Below are positions 10,201 through 16,264 of a stretch of DNA of 18,499 nt, piece after piece. Source of the DNA: Stramenopiles sp. TOSAG23-3. Lineage: Eukaryota; Sar. A program made the translations under genes and the position numbers. The notes beneath the pieces are model-generated. The model did not search any database. It saw only the letters and a program-made list of their open reading frames with translations, and was not told the origin of the DNA. The stretch lies in NCBI GenBank assembly GCA_900128585.1, contig LT642426.1, forward strand, positions 1 through 18,499, in the 5' to 3' direction. The stretch's first letter is position 1, and every line of letters begins with the position of its first letter.

Positions 10201-11055
10201 TGCTGGCAGGCGCTGAATACTGCGTACAAGTCATCCAGGAAGGACAAAGACCAGCACCAATCGACGCGAATCGAGGCTTACAAAAAGGTATGTAACAATT
10301 TTCGTCCCGCAATGTACAACGAAATGATCTACCGATCAAGTAACATGCAGAAGTGGTATAATTCTCGAATGGCGTATATTCGCAGTGTAGCACTGACCTC
10401 AATCGTAGGTTACATACTTGGGTTAGGCGACCGGCACGCTTCGAACATTCTAATTGATAAAGGGTCCCATGAACTGGTTCACATCGACTTTGGCATAGCC
10501 TTTGAGGACGGGAAAATTTTGACAACGCCAGAAAAGGTCCCGTTTCGCTTGACTCGCGATTTGGTCGATGGTATGGGTATTTCGGGGTACGAGGGTGTGT
10601 TTCAGCGCTGCTGTGAAGAGACGCTTAGACTTCTGAAAAATAACCAAGACGCGCTGCTGTTCATTTTGGACGCATTTGTACACAATCCTCTTAGCGAATG
10701 GAAAATTGACCCAATTAAATGGATGAAAAAACTGGAAGACAACGCGGAAAATAATACCCAACTGTTGGACGGGTCCGGGGCCGGGAGTGAGCAAGTGACC
10801 CCCGTTTTGACGAGAAATTTGTCCCGGGGTATTGCTTTTTCATCGCCGGGGTCTCCTGGTACGGATAGCCCAGACGCTAGCACGACAAAGAATAAACATG
10901 CTGAAAGAGCAATTGGGCGCATAAAACAGAAATTAAATGGTTATCATGATGGCAACTTGATGGGGATTGAGGGCCACGTAAAGAATTTAATTATGGAAGC
11001 AACGGACGTGGAAAACTTGGCGTTGATATTTCCGGGGTGGGGCCCATACTTTTGA
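1228..11055 (+). CDS. ATM: ATM/Tel1-type PI3K-related protein kinase
   Basis: A 3275-residue serine/threonine kinase, close in length to human ATM (3056 aa), expected to act in the nucleus in signalling DNA double-strand breaks. The start is the first ATG after an in-frame stop at 1192-1194. An RKK-containing TAN-like motif lies near residues 38-51 and a basic KRKR cluster at 436-439, near where human ATM has its NLS. Helical repeats fill most of the first 2100 residues, with an acidic patch (1010-1018). The FAT region runs from about 2190 to 2790 and includes a charged coiled coil (about 2585-2646). The kinase domain follows: catalytic Lys2912 in VKGGDDL, catalytic loop GDRHASN (3067-3073), DFG (3087-3089) and an activation segment containing TPEKVPFRLTRD. 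FATC ends the protein with FPGWGPYF. The VPFRLTRD and GMGI-x-G-x-EGVF motifs identify ATM rather than ATR, mTOR or DNA-PKcs. The reading frame has no intron or frameshift. The kinase-FATC linker is Ser/Pro-rich. Confidence 0.96.
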   Translation: MSALARQENEEVGGYLVKEVIQQIEGYKTKLKSNQNVGDRKKTLDECLRYFSSENQTGKKRLQCVDLISEYSQSDKVNRWQDLVEHVMFAARHDLKYLVKKKGKMQPSFNALAKIIGRCEGRKPGLYLERSAKEIFSHILFAMKTSLDSVTSQADAPAYLEVANKYEKILNIMLKSPVYCKALNWDKLKEFILMCFGKRTGEYCDSAKRRRVLKLSSRVLKNVLKAFCYDFEIKEIYRPDTGEEFVDDFCGIFESVSVYFQDARGHDRAAADEERDIGLSMLSILNVVIENGRVNTLDALCSYAKSPFLYACEHLVDNSSLHRLQALTFVRSVLRLTHRSTKWYIFQNMDFSVEHHFRNIYKSLVGEKFRVPLYQAQAGLHVKDFSGAVGHKNKPEIELQVNLIADIIYYGDIINAQTKSSENGKTPKYESLSGTKRKRENGATETKQNSHRQLLSIREHLLEGVYDRNHIAIYSLYRVMTLYPDLFLFQNVTDKSLRCGFSLKWFEDIMKALFDRLSSRSDVGRAGSARTVHTGEVYILACIQRSLYLLKYIESHVDNLSSPNEWGSFKEMKNMWVENFDSLLNIIRQDSHNIEHMGPVHQLACLIISNGMRYGSCGSEGDGLPIFGSGNMQTLWHLAFNRPYYHNMYVLKMVFSAIMNISLPSATTKTQIFDFVITFAASCKLFSSRELGVTDQYSGTSNLCTKAHLTYAISIVLCILLNKQAESGKIAGVGAVHDLANVHIDGCSLEAHSIERNPVMPRSIGMETKRQIDACVYEIAQCWWKHWNSCSSSGKPQVSKPERNRTAPSVVKQDRIDVGMSNKLFRWITSIKSNRFSNRVDDLSQPKHFGDHLRLTYITTAWVQTIMSLSAYSMIQLDKDYIKPVHAIVHDFIVSIGKRISSWTQSSLSLHRTDNTARVESQMIDALMCRFEFITRLQSGNEVHAANRSLLGKLIRKSRDCLLGDVAKTINVACMEYISYQDNPTSRFNMLNASSLHRRSPNEESMGIIDDDDEFEVEMAEHSSNTPNNGHSVHSNDSGNRIRFGEQCSLVELYKCPFINNTRRRIYGAEDVLYLDNFPIEWFLYTYGRMIIGSSISMDQKVSVAACVHKFAETWKHTSNIFSLASNKLLFFSSPSNFEIIQSVLRDAADNFIADDKKVRASKRPYTSISNTRLFFSLCSKIVKHILPSQGAAVTGLTGGNLAAMAGWKDLMKPIVAKVTKVLESAKDLSETRRDLPRDVRHTIQLFCGDLLTIGADEGNDALFEVIFELIESWIGADLDFEVLCLCGNSYSKALTGRDEEEQLEIYTRFVEISEDVTPQPSLTLPMRSTVLGQVAMALTSPALVPHALLAIVEMCIMFPNSHAAGGLAKFCVNALAKNCGYSDPESYKLVDGNIEFLLKGWINIFHPTCITDFPFKVFYPTVLTPTLASFLARHQKLLVSEIVLQGSGARVTKAEEGSGLEKGESTEAARDSVLNCLTQELNRNQDPPPHDVASLVTDALGIIFARNCELSSAQSSLVNTFLITSLGEDVFCKSVCRLREEIVLWILLSRSMTDSVLANISDGVYPNAFLGLQNILQNFGVPLSGCSDDEIFCSLPGVSVLNLVSYLKGYITSSSDIAQCMIGVNALYTLVKCIFGKHTHISHNGFSLSGNCLLLEFVHSILWHACDKSQDCWPLSIEILVAYTDTAIRAKKRDVLQSGLKKIIRVLLLPFVCADTSTENSGMVSSRVLSVAQQALEGLHRKLKASRKLSSAFRQSLPEFAIYTEKLQFYKEIKGRQVHSLHLGHCIANFLDVIRGAFHGENTRLTWHYAQFALKSIYNALLVWNNRGLGQPHGSTMTIAATMTEGLHSELTSDRDNVQYPPILSKFIKIISEQAHRVISMTLPIARKALQTACQCLGSIRMLNRHLNYESSASLSLNFLGQGQTIETIGVINLLKSQFKEYCKSHECIGSSFLTCYSTLMTMSIRQYEQNSGGNLSSNRSRKILKRKASVVGGKHTLPYPLHVVKADALTQGLPSQRGTPMTEAVLWDPAHSSYVMWVTKLTTMLINNSGMGENTLLSECKHVCSIDPLLAEAMFPLAIYMTLKASNASVRDQIGQRLRSILLQHCDNKQAVSVSSKQSKYHLELMKKTTALAINTFEFLRKQHLLLHVDTQNTTLSRLGNQRSLSSMSNQHRVDFMPSLGFFSNESNSISFLEIANAAIFCDMNILALLYSELHYKYESRTERYKMQKLSIDALHSITEYENTIYAVNKRLQDEDAMSASLFFSLDGARDSQGVINEYEPQARNSAYKLTLWEPILDATERKDYPLLKRLLEKERQLIVRGTECVQPLDRAFMIGQMQSCHVLELACMPTCLKDNSVNVENASRVWGKTLFELAEDKRIFPFVNFFLRKREQTLLAWNDRKMHLRHVISTSVAARHSENLYVAIDIISRLRKILQMPDYAVELASENLETYVKVRIAIEEGLVFSAQGKMLHSIAFCKRILQVLKNITALKRPNAGRDESSWGLHDGLESNVLRFLGTWTSELRSENASSVINKYFSPALKHLPDHADAVSAPDTLEANYAAGKYMDSLYSQLVERKNSPEFKEMAVNRKRNREEYSKLKKREKMMKALRTKEASDLRKHIVALKKNLEHDENEIKLMQENTDLYLIGAARHYISCLVVDPDRKFYLKRKMFVVVRLIHLLFQNPTVALLQNLMRENVERLDIASFLPFVQQLTSRIDSGTGKDVEGGGDRLSTTLEALLVRMVVHDPHKCLPSLILLQNAKLKDDQMTAKDDVRRNIANSILAQYKDSSANGGARIASYENVMEAYRRLALWMPQETKTSSGHKKFSPPLGKQIHVSKYVTDWTKLIRAADLKQGLVALWGNTSNLTDSPTVLLRLSDQFQVSKSGISRPKILYVHGTDGKSHGQIVKGGDDLNKDELIQQVFALVNSLLYQDLQCRRRGLAIRKYKIVPLAGKTGVIEMVQNSEALRDYLSVAHKQWNPNDWSQNDCWQALNTAYKSSRKDKDQHQSTRIEAYKKVCNNFRPAMYNEMIYRSSNMQKWYNSRMAYIRSVALTSIVGYILGLGDRHASNILIDKGSHELVHIDFGIAFEDGKILTTPEKVPFRLTRDLVDGMGISGYEGVFQRCCEETLRLLKNNQDALLFILDAFVHNPLSEWKIDPIKWMKKLEDNAENNTQLLDGSGAGSEQVTPVLTRNLSRGIAFSSPGSPGTDSPDASTTKNKHAERAIGRIKQKLNGYHDGNLMGIEGHVKNLIMEATDVENLALIFPGWGPYF

Positions 11056-11288
11056 ACGTTGTCCATTCAGAACTTAAAAATGTAAAGCCTTTAAAGAGTC
11101 AGAATATTGTTGCTGTGTGTAGTTAAATTAATCGTGCATTTCGTTGAAATGAAACACGAACTAATGATACTTTCCAGGTAGTCTTTGTTTTATAACCTGC
11201 CCCCCGCCCCACCAACGTTTCTGTGTGTGCGTCTAAATGACAATCGCTCCTTCTGGTTCAAATGCATATGTCATATGATATTATAAAC
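11056..11288. other. Short convergent intergenic gap (ATM / PARN 3' ends)
   Basis: This 233-bp gap separates the ATM stop from the PARN stop, so the two genes converge and their 3' UTRs may overlap. It contains a C-rich run at 11200-11213, which is G-rich on the minus strand and so would fall in the PARN transcript. Two closely spaced CATATG palindromes lie at about 11265-11277. No canonical AATAAA is obvious on either strand. Confidence 0.6.
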
Positions 11289-13085
11289 TTACTGTACACA
11301 GCATCCCCCTGCAACTTCCTCCGAAGTTTCCCCGCGTGCTGCGATCTTGGTTCGTTTCCTTTTTTCGCGACCGTTTTGTGATTCTGCTGGTCGTTTAGAC
11401 GATTTGGGGCCATACGTTCGTATTCGTATATAGTCTGAAAACAGTTGCATTGAAAGCATCTCTAGCGTTACCAGCGATTTCCGCACTGTGACCTCCGTCT
11501 CGGTTTCATTCTCCTTTCGCGTCGACGGCACTAAACCCATCAACTCTGGAAAAGAATCGTCGTCTAAAAATTCAACAAATAGATTTTCATCGTCAAGCCA
11601 GTAAACGCGTTTGCCTTTGTACGGTTTAAAGCAATTCATGATGTGGTGGGTCTGTGCTTCGAGAGGAAAACCCGTCACATGAAGCCAGTTTGACCGGTCA
11701 GGGTCCGGGTTCGCCCCTGCTAAATCGATGCACCGGCCGCCCATACGCATGAGGTACAGGCGGTTATGAAACGATGCATCCAGGCTTTCCGACGCGCCCA
11801 AGGATCGAATGTCCCGGGGGGAGTAACCCTTTGCCAACATCAATTTCAGGAATACAACGCCCGTCATGTAGGAATCATAACCAGCTTCGTGGTGGAATTC
11901 GGCCGTCTTGTACCTGTCAAATCCAGCGGAGAACTCCACGTTTACCTCGCTCGACTCGCGAAAAGCCTCGACGAAGTCTGGCTTCGCGTTCTCCAGGCCT
12001 TGCACCCCCGCGTACACATCCCCAAGGGCAGTAGATGTAAAGCACGGGTACAGTTTCTTGTCGTTGGACACGCAGTATTTTGTGTCCACAATAGACGGAA
12101 ACTTTGAGCGCAGCGAAGTTACGTATTTCTCGAACTCTAACGGAGGCGCTCCGCAAAACTTAGTGTACGTATGGGCGAGGTCAAGAAGACAGTTGTGCCC
12201 AACGACAGTCTTTTTGGCGTTGGAAAGGGCCTCGATTATCCTGGAAAAGCCGCTTTCTTCCTTCACTTTCTCCAACTCTTCTTTCATGTCCGCCCTGCGC
12301 TTTACTTCCAGAAACGCACTCTTGTCATCCACGGAGGAAAAGAACACTGCCCGTAAACTTTGGTTTCCATACCTAGAGGATTCGTTGTCCTCTGCAAACT
12401 TCTGCAGCAGGACTGTCTCAAATTCTTCCCCGCTGAACGCATCGTAGAGTATCCGGCGCCGAAAGCCATTGGTGGGCGGCAGCACGAAAAATGAATCGTG
12501 TGCAGAGTCTCCCTCAAACGCAAGTTTCGCCGTGCGAACGGAAGACAAGCAGTTGTCCACAAACTCTTGGTCCTGAAGCCGTTTGATCTCGACCTTTGAA
12601 CGGCTAGATTCAGGAGTGGCGTCCTTCTCCATTTTTCGCCGAATTGCCGTCTCTTTTTCGAGTTTGTACTCAAGGGTGATGTGTTTGACACCGTGGCGAA
12701 AGCACTTGTTGAAATCAAAATTGTGCTGGCATAAGAACGACACCGATGATGCCTGACACAGAAATCGTGCGTCGTCGCGTTCGTCGCCCGGGCGAAGGGA
12801 AGGTGGGTGCGGAAACAAGTACACGTTGTAAGGGCGGCACACGTAGCGATTGTTCGTCTGGTCGAACTTGAACGTGGTTATCCCGTACTGGAGCAACAAA
12901 AACTTCGCGGCTGAGTCCCGAACTGACAGGTAACGCGCTTGGTAATTATCACTAGGGGAGTTCTTTGTGCCGCTACTCGAGTTCAGCCCAGTCATTTCAC
13001 AGTCTATTGCACAAAAGTCGCACCCGTCAATAGCAGCGCACATGCCTTCAGAAATTTCTGCAAAATTCAGTGACGTCACGTCCAT
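11289..13085 (-). CDS. PARN: Poly(A)-specific ribonuclease (PARN), DEDDh deadenylase
   Basis: A 598-residue homologue of PARN, a Mg-dependent 3'-5' exoribonuclease that shortens mRNA poly(A) tails and trims non-coding RNAs. Human PARN is 639 aa. All DEDDh catalytic residues are visible: Asp28 and Glu30 in AIDCEMTG (same numbering as human, supporting this start), Asp302 in GHNCLLD, and His399 and Asp404 in HEAGYDSYMTG. Other family hallmarks are FLLLQYGITTFKFD (63-75), FDFNKCFRHG (123-132) and GFSRIIEAL (279-287). The R3H position inside the nuclease (about 170-240) is occupied by divergent sequence. An RRM-like segment follows at about 464-508 (WLHVTGFP, then VYWLDDENLFVEF). The tail has a basic cluster (561-580) that could be an NLS. 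The last four residues are CCVQ, a potential CaaX prenylation signal. The gene converges on ATM and diverges from the AAA+ ATPase gene. PNLDC1 is the main paralogue to exclude, but the RRM-like segment favours PARN. Confidence 0.93.
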   Translation of the reverse strand: MDVTSLNFAEISEGMCAAIDGCDFCAIDCEMTGLNSSSGTKNSPSDNYQARYLSVRDSAAKFLLLQYGITTFKFDQTNNRYVCRPYNVYLFPHPPSLRPGDERDDARFLCQASSVSFLCQHNFDFNKCFRHGVKHITLEYKLEKETAIRRKMEKDATPESSRSKVEIKRLQDQEFVDNCLSSVRTAKLAFEGDSAHDSFFVLPPTNGFRRRILYDAFSGEEFETVLLQKFAEDNESSRYGNQSLRAVFFSSVDDKSAFLEVKRRADMKEELEKVKEESGFSRIIEALSNAKKTVVGHNCLLDLAHTYTKFCGAPPLEFEKYVTSLRSKFPSIVDTKYCVSNDKKLYPCFTSTALGDVYAGVQGLENAKPDFVEAFRESSEVNVEFSAGFDRYKTAEFHHEAGYDSYMTGVVFLKLMLAKGYSPRDIRSLGASESLDASFHNRLYLMRMGGRCIDLAGANPDPDRSNWLHVTGFPLEAQTHHIMNCFKPYKGKRVYWLDDENLFVEFLDDDSFPELMGLVPSTRKENETETEVTVRKSLVTLEMLSMQLFSDYIRIRTYGPKSSKRPAESQNGREKRKRTKIAARGETSEEVAGGCCVQ

Positions 13086-13321
13086 CTTTTTGTAGACTAT
13101 ACCTCAGAATCACACCACTTTTCTTATAAGTACGACAAACAAATATAAACACCTTCGTTTAAATTCAATTTCAAAGGCACATAAAAAATCAATAGGTTGG
13201 GTGAGGGTTGTGCTAAAAAGGATACTAAAAAAAGAGATTTGTTTTCTTTTTGTAATGTATACATATTATAATTATTATTATGGTCGTGTTCCTCCTCCTG
13301 TATTTTTTGCCGTCTTTCGTC

Positions 13322-13347
13322 GGTGGTGGGTGGGTGGTGGGTGGTGG
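13322..13347 (+). repeat. G-rich GGT/GGGT tract, possible G-quadruplex
   Basis: Closely spaced GG and GGG runs separated by single T residues can be read directly on the plus strand. Such spacing is compatible with a two- or three-tetrad G-quadruplex. It abuts the start of the polypurine block. Confidence 0.5.
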
Positions 13348-13355
13348 TGTGAGGT

Positions 13356-13508
13356 AAAAAAAAGAAGAAGAAAGAAAAAAAAATAGAAATCCAAGAAGAA
13401 GAAGAAGAAGAAGAAGAAAAAAAAAGAAAGAGAAGAAGAAAAAAAAAAGAAGAAATTCAAGAAAAAAAAAGAAGAAATTTATTCTTCAAGAAAAAGAAAT
13501 TCAAGAAG
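13356..13508 (+). repeat. GAA-rich polypurine tract
   Basis: The plus strand is almost entirely A and G, with an uninterrupted 63-base purine run at 13393-13455 containing several consecutive GAA units and A-runs. Near-copies of an AAGAAATTCAAGAA unit follow at about 13450-13506. It is a GAA/TTC microsatellite with triplex-forming potential. Confidence 0.85.
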
Positions 13509-13611
13509 AGTTATATATTAAAGTCGTCTTCATTCTTCTTCTCTTCTGATGATCTTCTTCTCTGCTGTGACTAAAAAATAAATAATAAGTATTAATATTA
13601 TTAATGGCAAT

Positions 13612-13692
13612 AAGAAGAAGAAGAAGAAGAAAAAAAAAAGTAGTAAGAAGAAGAAAGAGGAGAAGGAAGAAGAAGAAGAAAGAAAAAAAAAG
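13612..13692 (+). repeat. Second GAA-rich polypurine tract
   Basis: Two uninterrupted purine runs (13612-13640 and 13645-13692) consist of GAA, GAAA and A-runs, broken only around 13641-13644. With the first tract it flanks a short pyrimidine segment. Confidence 0.85.
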
Positions 13693-13759
13693 TATTTTTA
13701 TTATTTAAATTTAAATTATTATTATTATTATTCTAGATCTTCTATATTATTATTTTATA

Positions 13760-13816
13760 ATTGTTTTGTTGTTTGTTTGTTGTTGTTTTGTTGTTGTTGT
13801 TTTGTTGTTGTTTTTT
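13760..13816 (+). repeat. TTG/TTTG simple repeat
   Basis: The plus strand consists only of T and G here, in alternating TTG and TTTG units. It lies about 240-290 bases upstream of the AAA+ ATPase start codon. Confidence 0.8.
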
Positions 13817-14012
13817 ATTTTATTAATAATAATATAATAATAATATATTTTATATAAAATAGAGTGTGGTATATTAAAAATATATATAAATATTGTTGAA
13901 TTTTTTTGGGTATAATGAATGTTTTCGTTTTCGTAAAAATAACTCTCCTCACACATTGTAACAGATTAAACATTCTTCGTTTATTATATATTTTTTAAAG
14001 AGTTGGTTTGGA

Positions 14013-14024
14013 ATGAACGAATAA
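14013..14024 (+). promoter_or_regulatory. Minimal upstream ORF (3 codons) before the AAA+ ATPase start
   Basis: ATG-AAC-GAA-TAA lies in another frame and stops 29 bases before the chosen main ATG at 14054. If the transcript begins upstream of it, it could lower initiation at the main start. Transcript ends are unknown, so a role is inferred. Confidence 0.3.
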
Positions 14025-14053
14025 GGTCGGCGCGTTTTTCGTCTTTCAACGAG

Positions 14054-16264
14054 ATGGAGCTGTTGCCGCTGCACCAGGTGAACAACCCGGTGCTTAAAAC
14101 AATGGGGCTGTACGGGGACCCCCACGCCGTTTTTGTACACCCCAACGCTATGATAGACCGAAACGTCGGGTGCAATGATTTCGCTGTTTTGTGCTCCGAA
14201 GGGGCGTGCATGCTAAATTCAAAGTTTGTCCACGTAGAACTGTACACTGACACGTCGATGCCTGAAGGAAAAATATGCACTCCGCAATGGATCATTGACT
14301 TGTTCCGTGAAAGCGACGAGCCGTCCACGAAAGCCTGGCTACTCCCGACTCGTACTATGCAGCTGCAAGACGCGGGAGAAATAGTGGTTACGTGCGTGAA
14401 GAGCAGCCCTCAGACAACGACCATGCCCGTGAGGGAAATAAAACATTTGGTAGATAATCTTTTTAGAGGAGGCAACAAGGTAGAGACGATCCCGCTCGGA
14501 GAGAACTCTGTAGTAGCTTGCCGTTACCAGACTGGCCTGTTCCTGTTTTCCGTCCTACCTTCGGGAGCGCCTCCTGCCAGCAGTGGCGGTGGGCCGTTTT
14601 TGTTCAGGTACGCCGCCGGCAGAACTAGGATTATTTACCAATTGCAAGCCATCGAGAAGGAACGCACAATAAAACAACCTGTGGAGAACAACGAGGCCGT
14701 GGCCTTGGTGACAAACGTAGGCTCACTCCATCGCTGTTACCGAAACGTTTCCAATTTTATCAACAAACACATGGCCATGAGAAAATCCGTTGAATCCGCG
14801 ACACAAAATGGGACCGTGAATGCGGCGACGGAGATTGTTCCGCCGGTCGTACTGATCGAAGGGACTGTAGGTACTGGCAAAACGTGTATTTGCAAAGCCA
14901 TTGAAAGTGGCAGGATGTCCCCCCAGTTCCACAGCGTTCCAATAGTGTACACAAACGCTCAGCACGATGTTTTCCAGTCGAAACGATCGTCGAACCAAAG
15001 CGGTGGTGGGCAGGCGGTAGTCACCCGGGAATGCGCTCTGCAGGTGGCGCAAGATAGGCTTCGGAAAGGCGAGGATTTGGTAGTGATCATCGACGATCTC
15101 GATGCAGTAGATACGAGCAGTTATGACGTGCAGAGTACCCTTTCGGCTTTGATCGAGGTGCTGAAACAGCGCCCGTCTTCATACCTTCTGCTGACGGCGA
15201 AGGGCAGGGGCGCCCTTCACAAATCCTTCGGCTCGCGGGGGCTTGTTGGTTACCACTTTGCAATTCCAGACATGGACAGTGAAGACCGCAAAGCCGCTCT
15301 GTGGCACTTGGCAGCGTTGGAAAAGCATGCGCACGATAGAGGGGACTTAGCATTCACAGCGAAAGAATGCACGAAAGGCTTCGTACTCCGGGATTTGGTC
15401 AACGTGGTGTCGAACGCAGGGCTAAAGGCGACCTCGCTGGCGCACACGGCGAAGCGCATCAAACCGCTTCGACTGGAGGCAGTCCAGACGGTTCGCCCAA
15501 AAGCGACATTTGAAAACATTGGGGGATACGAAAGCATCAAAATGCGAATGTTGCAGATATGCAGGATAAACCTGGCGAAAGATCGCAATGGCCGGAGTGC
15601 CCTTGCCGATTCCCTGGAGACGGAGTCGGGAATATTGATGCATGGCCCAAGTGGTTGCGGCAAAACCATGCTCGTCGAGGCCCTTGCAAACGAGACAAAC
15701 AGCCACTTTGTTTCTGTCCGGGCCCCAGATTTGCTGAGCCCCTATTTGGGGCAGAGCGAAGCGAAACTGCGGAATTTATTTGCCACTGTTCGGTCTGCCG
15801 AGTCGTCCATCGTGTTCATTGATGAAATCGATGCCATTGTTCCAGCTCGAACAAATTTTTCTAGTGGGAACAGTAGTGGTGGGGTCGGCGAAAGACTGCT
15901 TGCCACGCTGTTGAACGAGATTGATGGAATTGCACTTGGTGGGCGGACGGTAGTTGTCGGCGCCACGAGCCGTTTGGAAGCCGTCGACCCTGCCCTCCGG
16001 CGGCCAGGGCGGTTGGGAGCATGCATCCACGTCCCTTACCCAGACGACAAGAACAAACGCGCAATTTCCAAGTTGTACGCTGTCAAGTACCAATTGCATG
16101 AGCTGGATGACCAGGAAGTGTACGGTGCAGGGAGCTGCGCCGATGTTGCGCGATTGTACAAAGACAAGGCAATGGAAAGCGTTCGGCGCCGCATAGAAGC
16201 GCTGCCCGCGGCATCGACGACCACCGTGCCAATTCGTGCGCCTCCTAAAGACGACGACGAATAA
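14054..16264 (+). CDS. Tandem AAA+ ATPase, PEX1/AFG2 (CDC48-type) family
   Basis: A 736-residue protein with an N-terminal domain and two AAA+ modules. The start is the first ATG after an in-frame stop at 13967; the frame extends upstream only to a TTG at 14003. The N-terminal part (about 1-190) weakly resembles CDC48-type N domains. D1 has a Walker A GTVGTGKT (270-277) and Walker B IIDDLD (347-350 for the acidic residues), but no RPGR arginine-finger motif. D2 is complete: Walker A GPSGCGKT (531-538), pore-side region LLSPYLGQSE, Walker B FIDEID (590-593), sensor-1 GATSR and DPALRRPGRL (645-654). The D1-D2 linker has the typical ENIGG. A DDLD Walker B and missing arginine fingers in D1, plus ATSR in D2, recall PEX1 (peroxisomal receptor export). 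The DEID, ERLLATLLNEIDG and short length recall AFG2/SPATA5 (ribosome maturation). NSF is less likely. The protein probably forms a hexameric unfoldase; substrate unknown. Confidence 0.85.
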   Translation: MELLPLHQVNNPVLKTMGLYGDPHAVFVHPNAMIDRNVGCNDFAVLCSEGACMLNSKFVHVELYTDTSMPEGKICTPQWIIDLFRESDEPSTKAWLLPTRTMQLQDAGEIVVTCVKSSPQTTTMPVREIKHLVDNLFRGGNKVETIPLGENSVVACRYQTGLFLFSVLPSGAPPASSGGGPFLFRYAAGRTRIIYQLQAIEKERTIKQPVENNEAVALVTNVGSLHRCYRNVSNFINKHMAMRKSVESATQNGTVNAATEIVPPVVLIEGTVGTGKTCICKAIESGRMSPQFHSVPIVYTNAQHDVFQSKRSSNQSGGGQAVVTRECALQVAQDRLRKGEDLVVIIDDLDAVDTSSYDVQSTLSALIEVLKQRPSSYLLLTAKGRGALHKSFGSRGLVGYHFAIPDMDSEDRKAALWHLAALEKHAHDRGDLAFTAKECTKGFVLRDLVNVVSNAGLKATSLAHTAKRIKPLRLEAVQTVRPKATFENIGGYESIKMRMLQICRINLAKDRNGRSALADSLETESGILMHGPSGCGKTMLVEALANETNSHFVSVRAPDLLSPYLGQSEAKLRNLFATVRSAESSIVFIDEIDAIVPARTNFSSGNSSGGVGERLLATLLNEIDGIALGGRTVVVGATSRLEAVDPALRRPGRLGACIHVPYPDDKNKRAISKLYAVKYQLHELDDQEVYGAGSCADVARLYKDKAMESVRRRIEALPAASTTTVPIRAPPKDDDE

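Larger units (their letters stand above)
13086..14053. other. Divergent intergenic region rich in simple repeats
   Basis: This 968-bp region lies between the start codons of PARN (-) and the AAA+ ATPase (+), so it should hold both promoters. It is A+T-rich with several low-complexity blocks: a G-rich GGT/GGGT tract (13322-13347), GAA-rich polypurine (13356-13508 and 13612-13692), an intervening polypyrimidine segment (about 13527-13563), and TTG/TTTG repeats (about 13760-13816). A TTATAAG element lies roughly 40 bases upstream of the PARN ATG. Short ORFs here merely translate repeats (poly-Phe/Ser or poly-Lys) and are not credible genes. Confidence 0.75.

Noticed and set aside
1228-11055. ATR, mTOR or DNA-PKcs as the identity of the large kinase
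   Set aside because: The kinase segment with VPFRLTRD and EGVF-x-RCCE matches the ATM pattern, and the N-terminal RKK motif and FATC ending agree.
11908-12447. 179-codon plus-strand frame
   Set aside because: It is antisense to PARN, which carries all DEDDh residues in the other strand.
13201-13460. Short ORFs on both strands
   Set aside because: They translate microsatellite DNA into Lys- or Phe-rich low complexity and have no support.
13356-13692. CRISPR array or organised tandem repeat
   Set aside because: The units are simple GAA/TTC microsatellites without constant repeats and unique spacers.
14003-14053. Upstream extension of the AAA+ ATPase from a TTG codon
   Set aside because: A nuclear eukaryotic gene should start at ATG, and the first in-frame ATG is at 14054 after an in-frame stop at 13967.
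14054-16264. Identification as NSF/Sec18
   Set aside because: NSF has a canonical D1 with arginine fingers and a degenerate D2. This protein has the reverse pattern.
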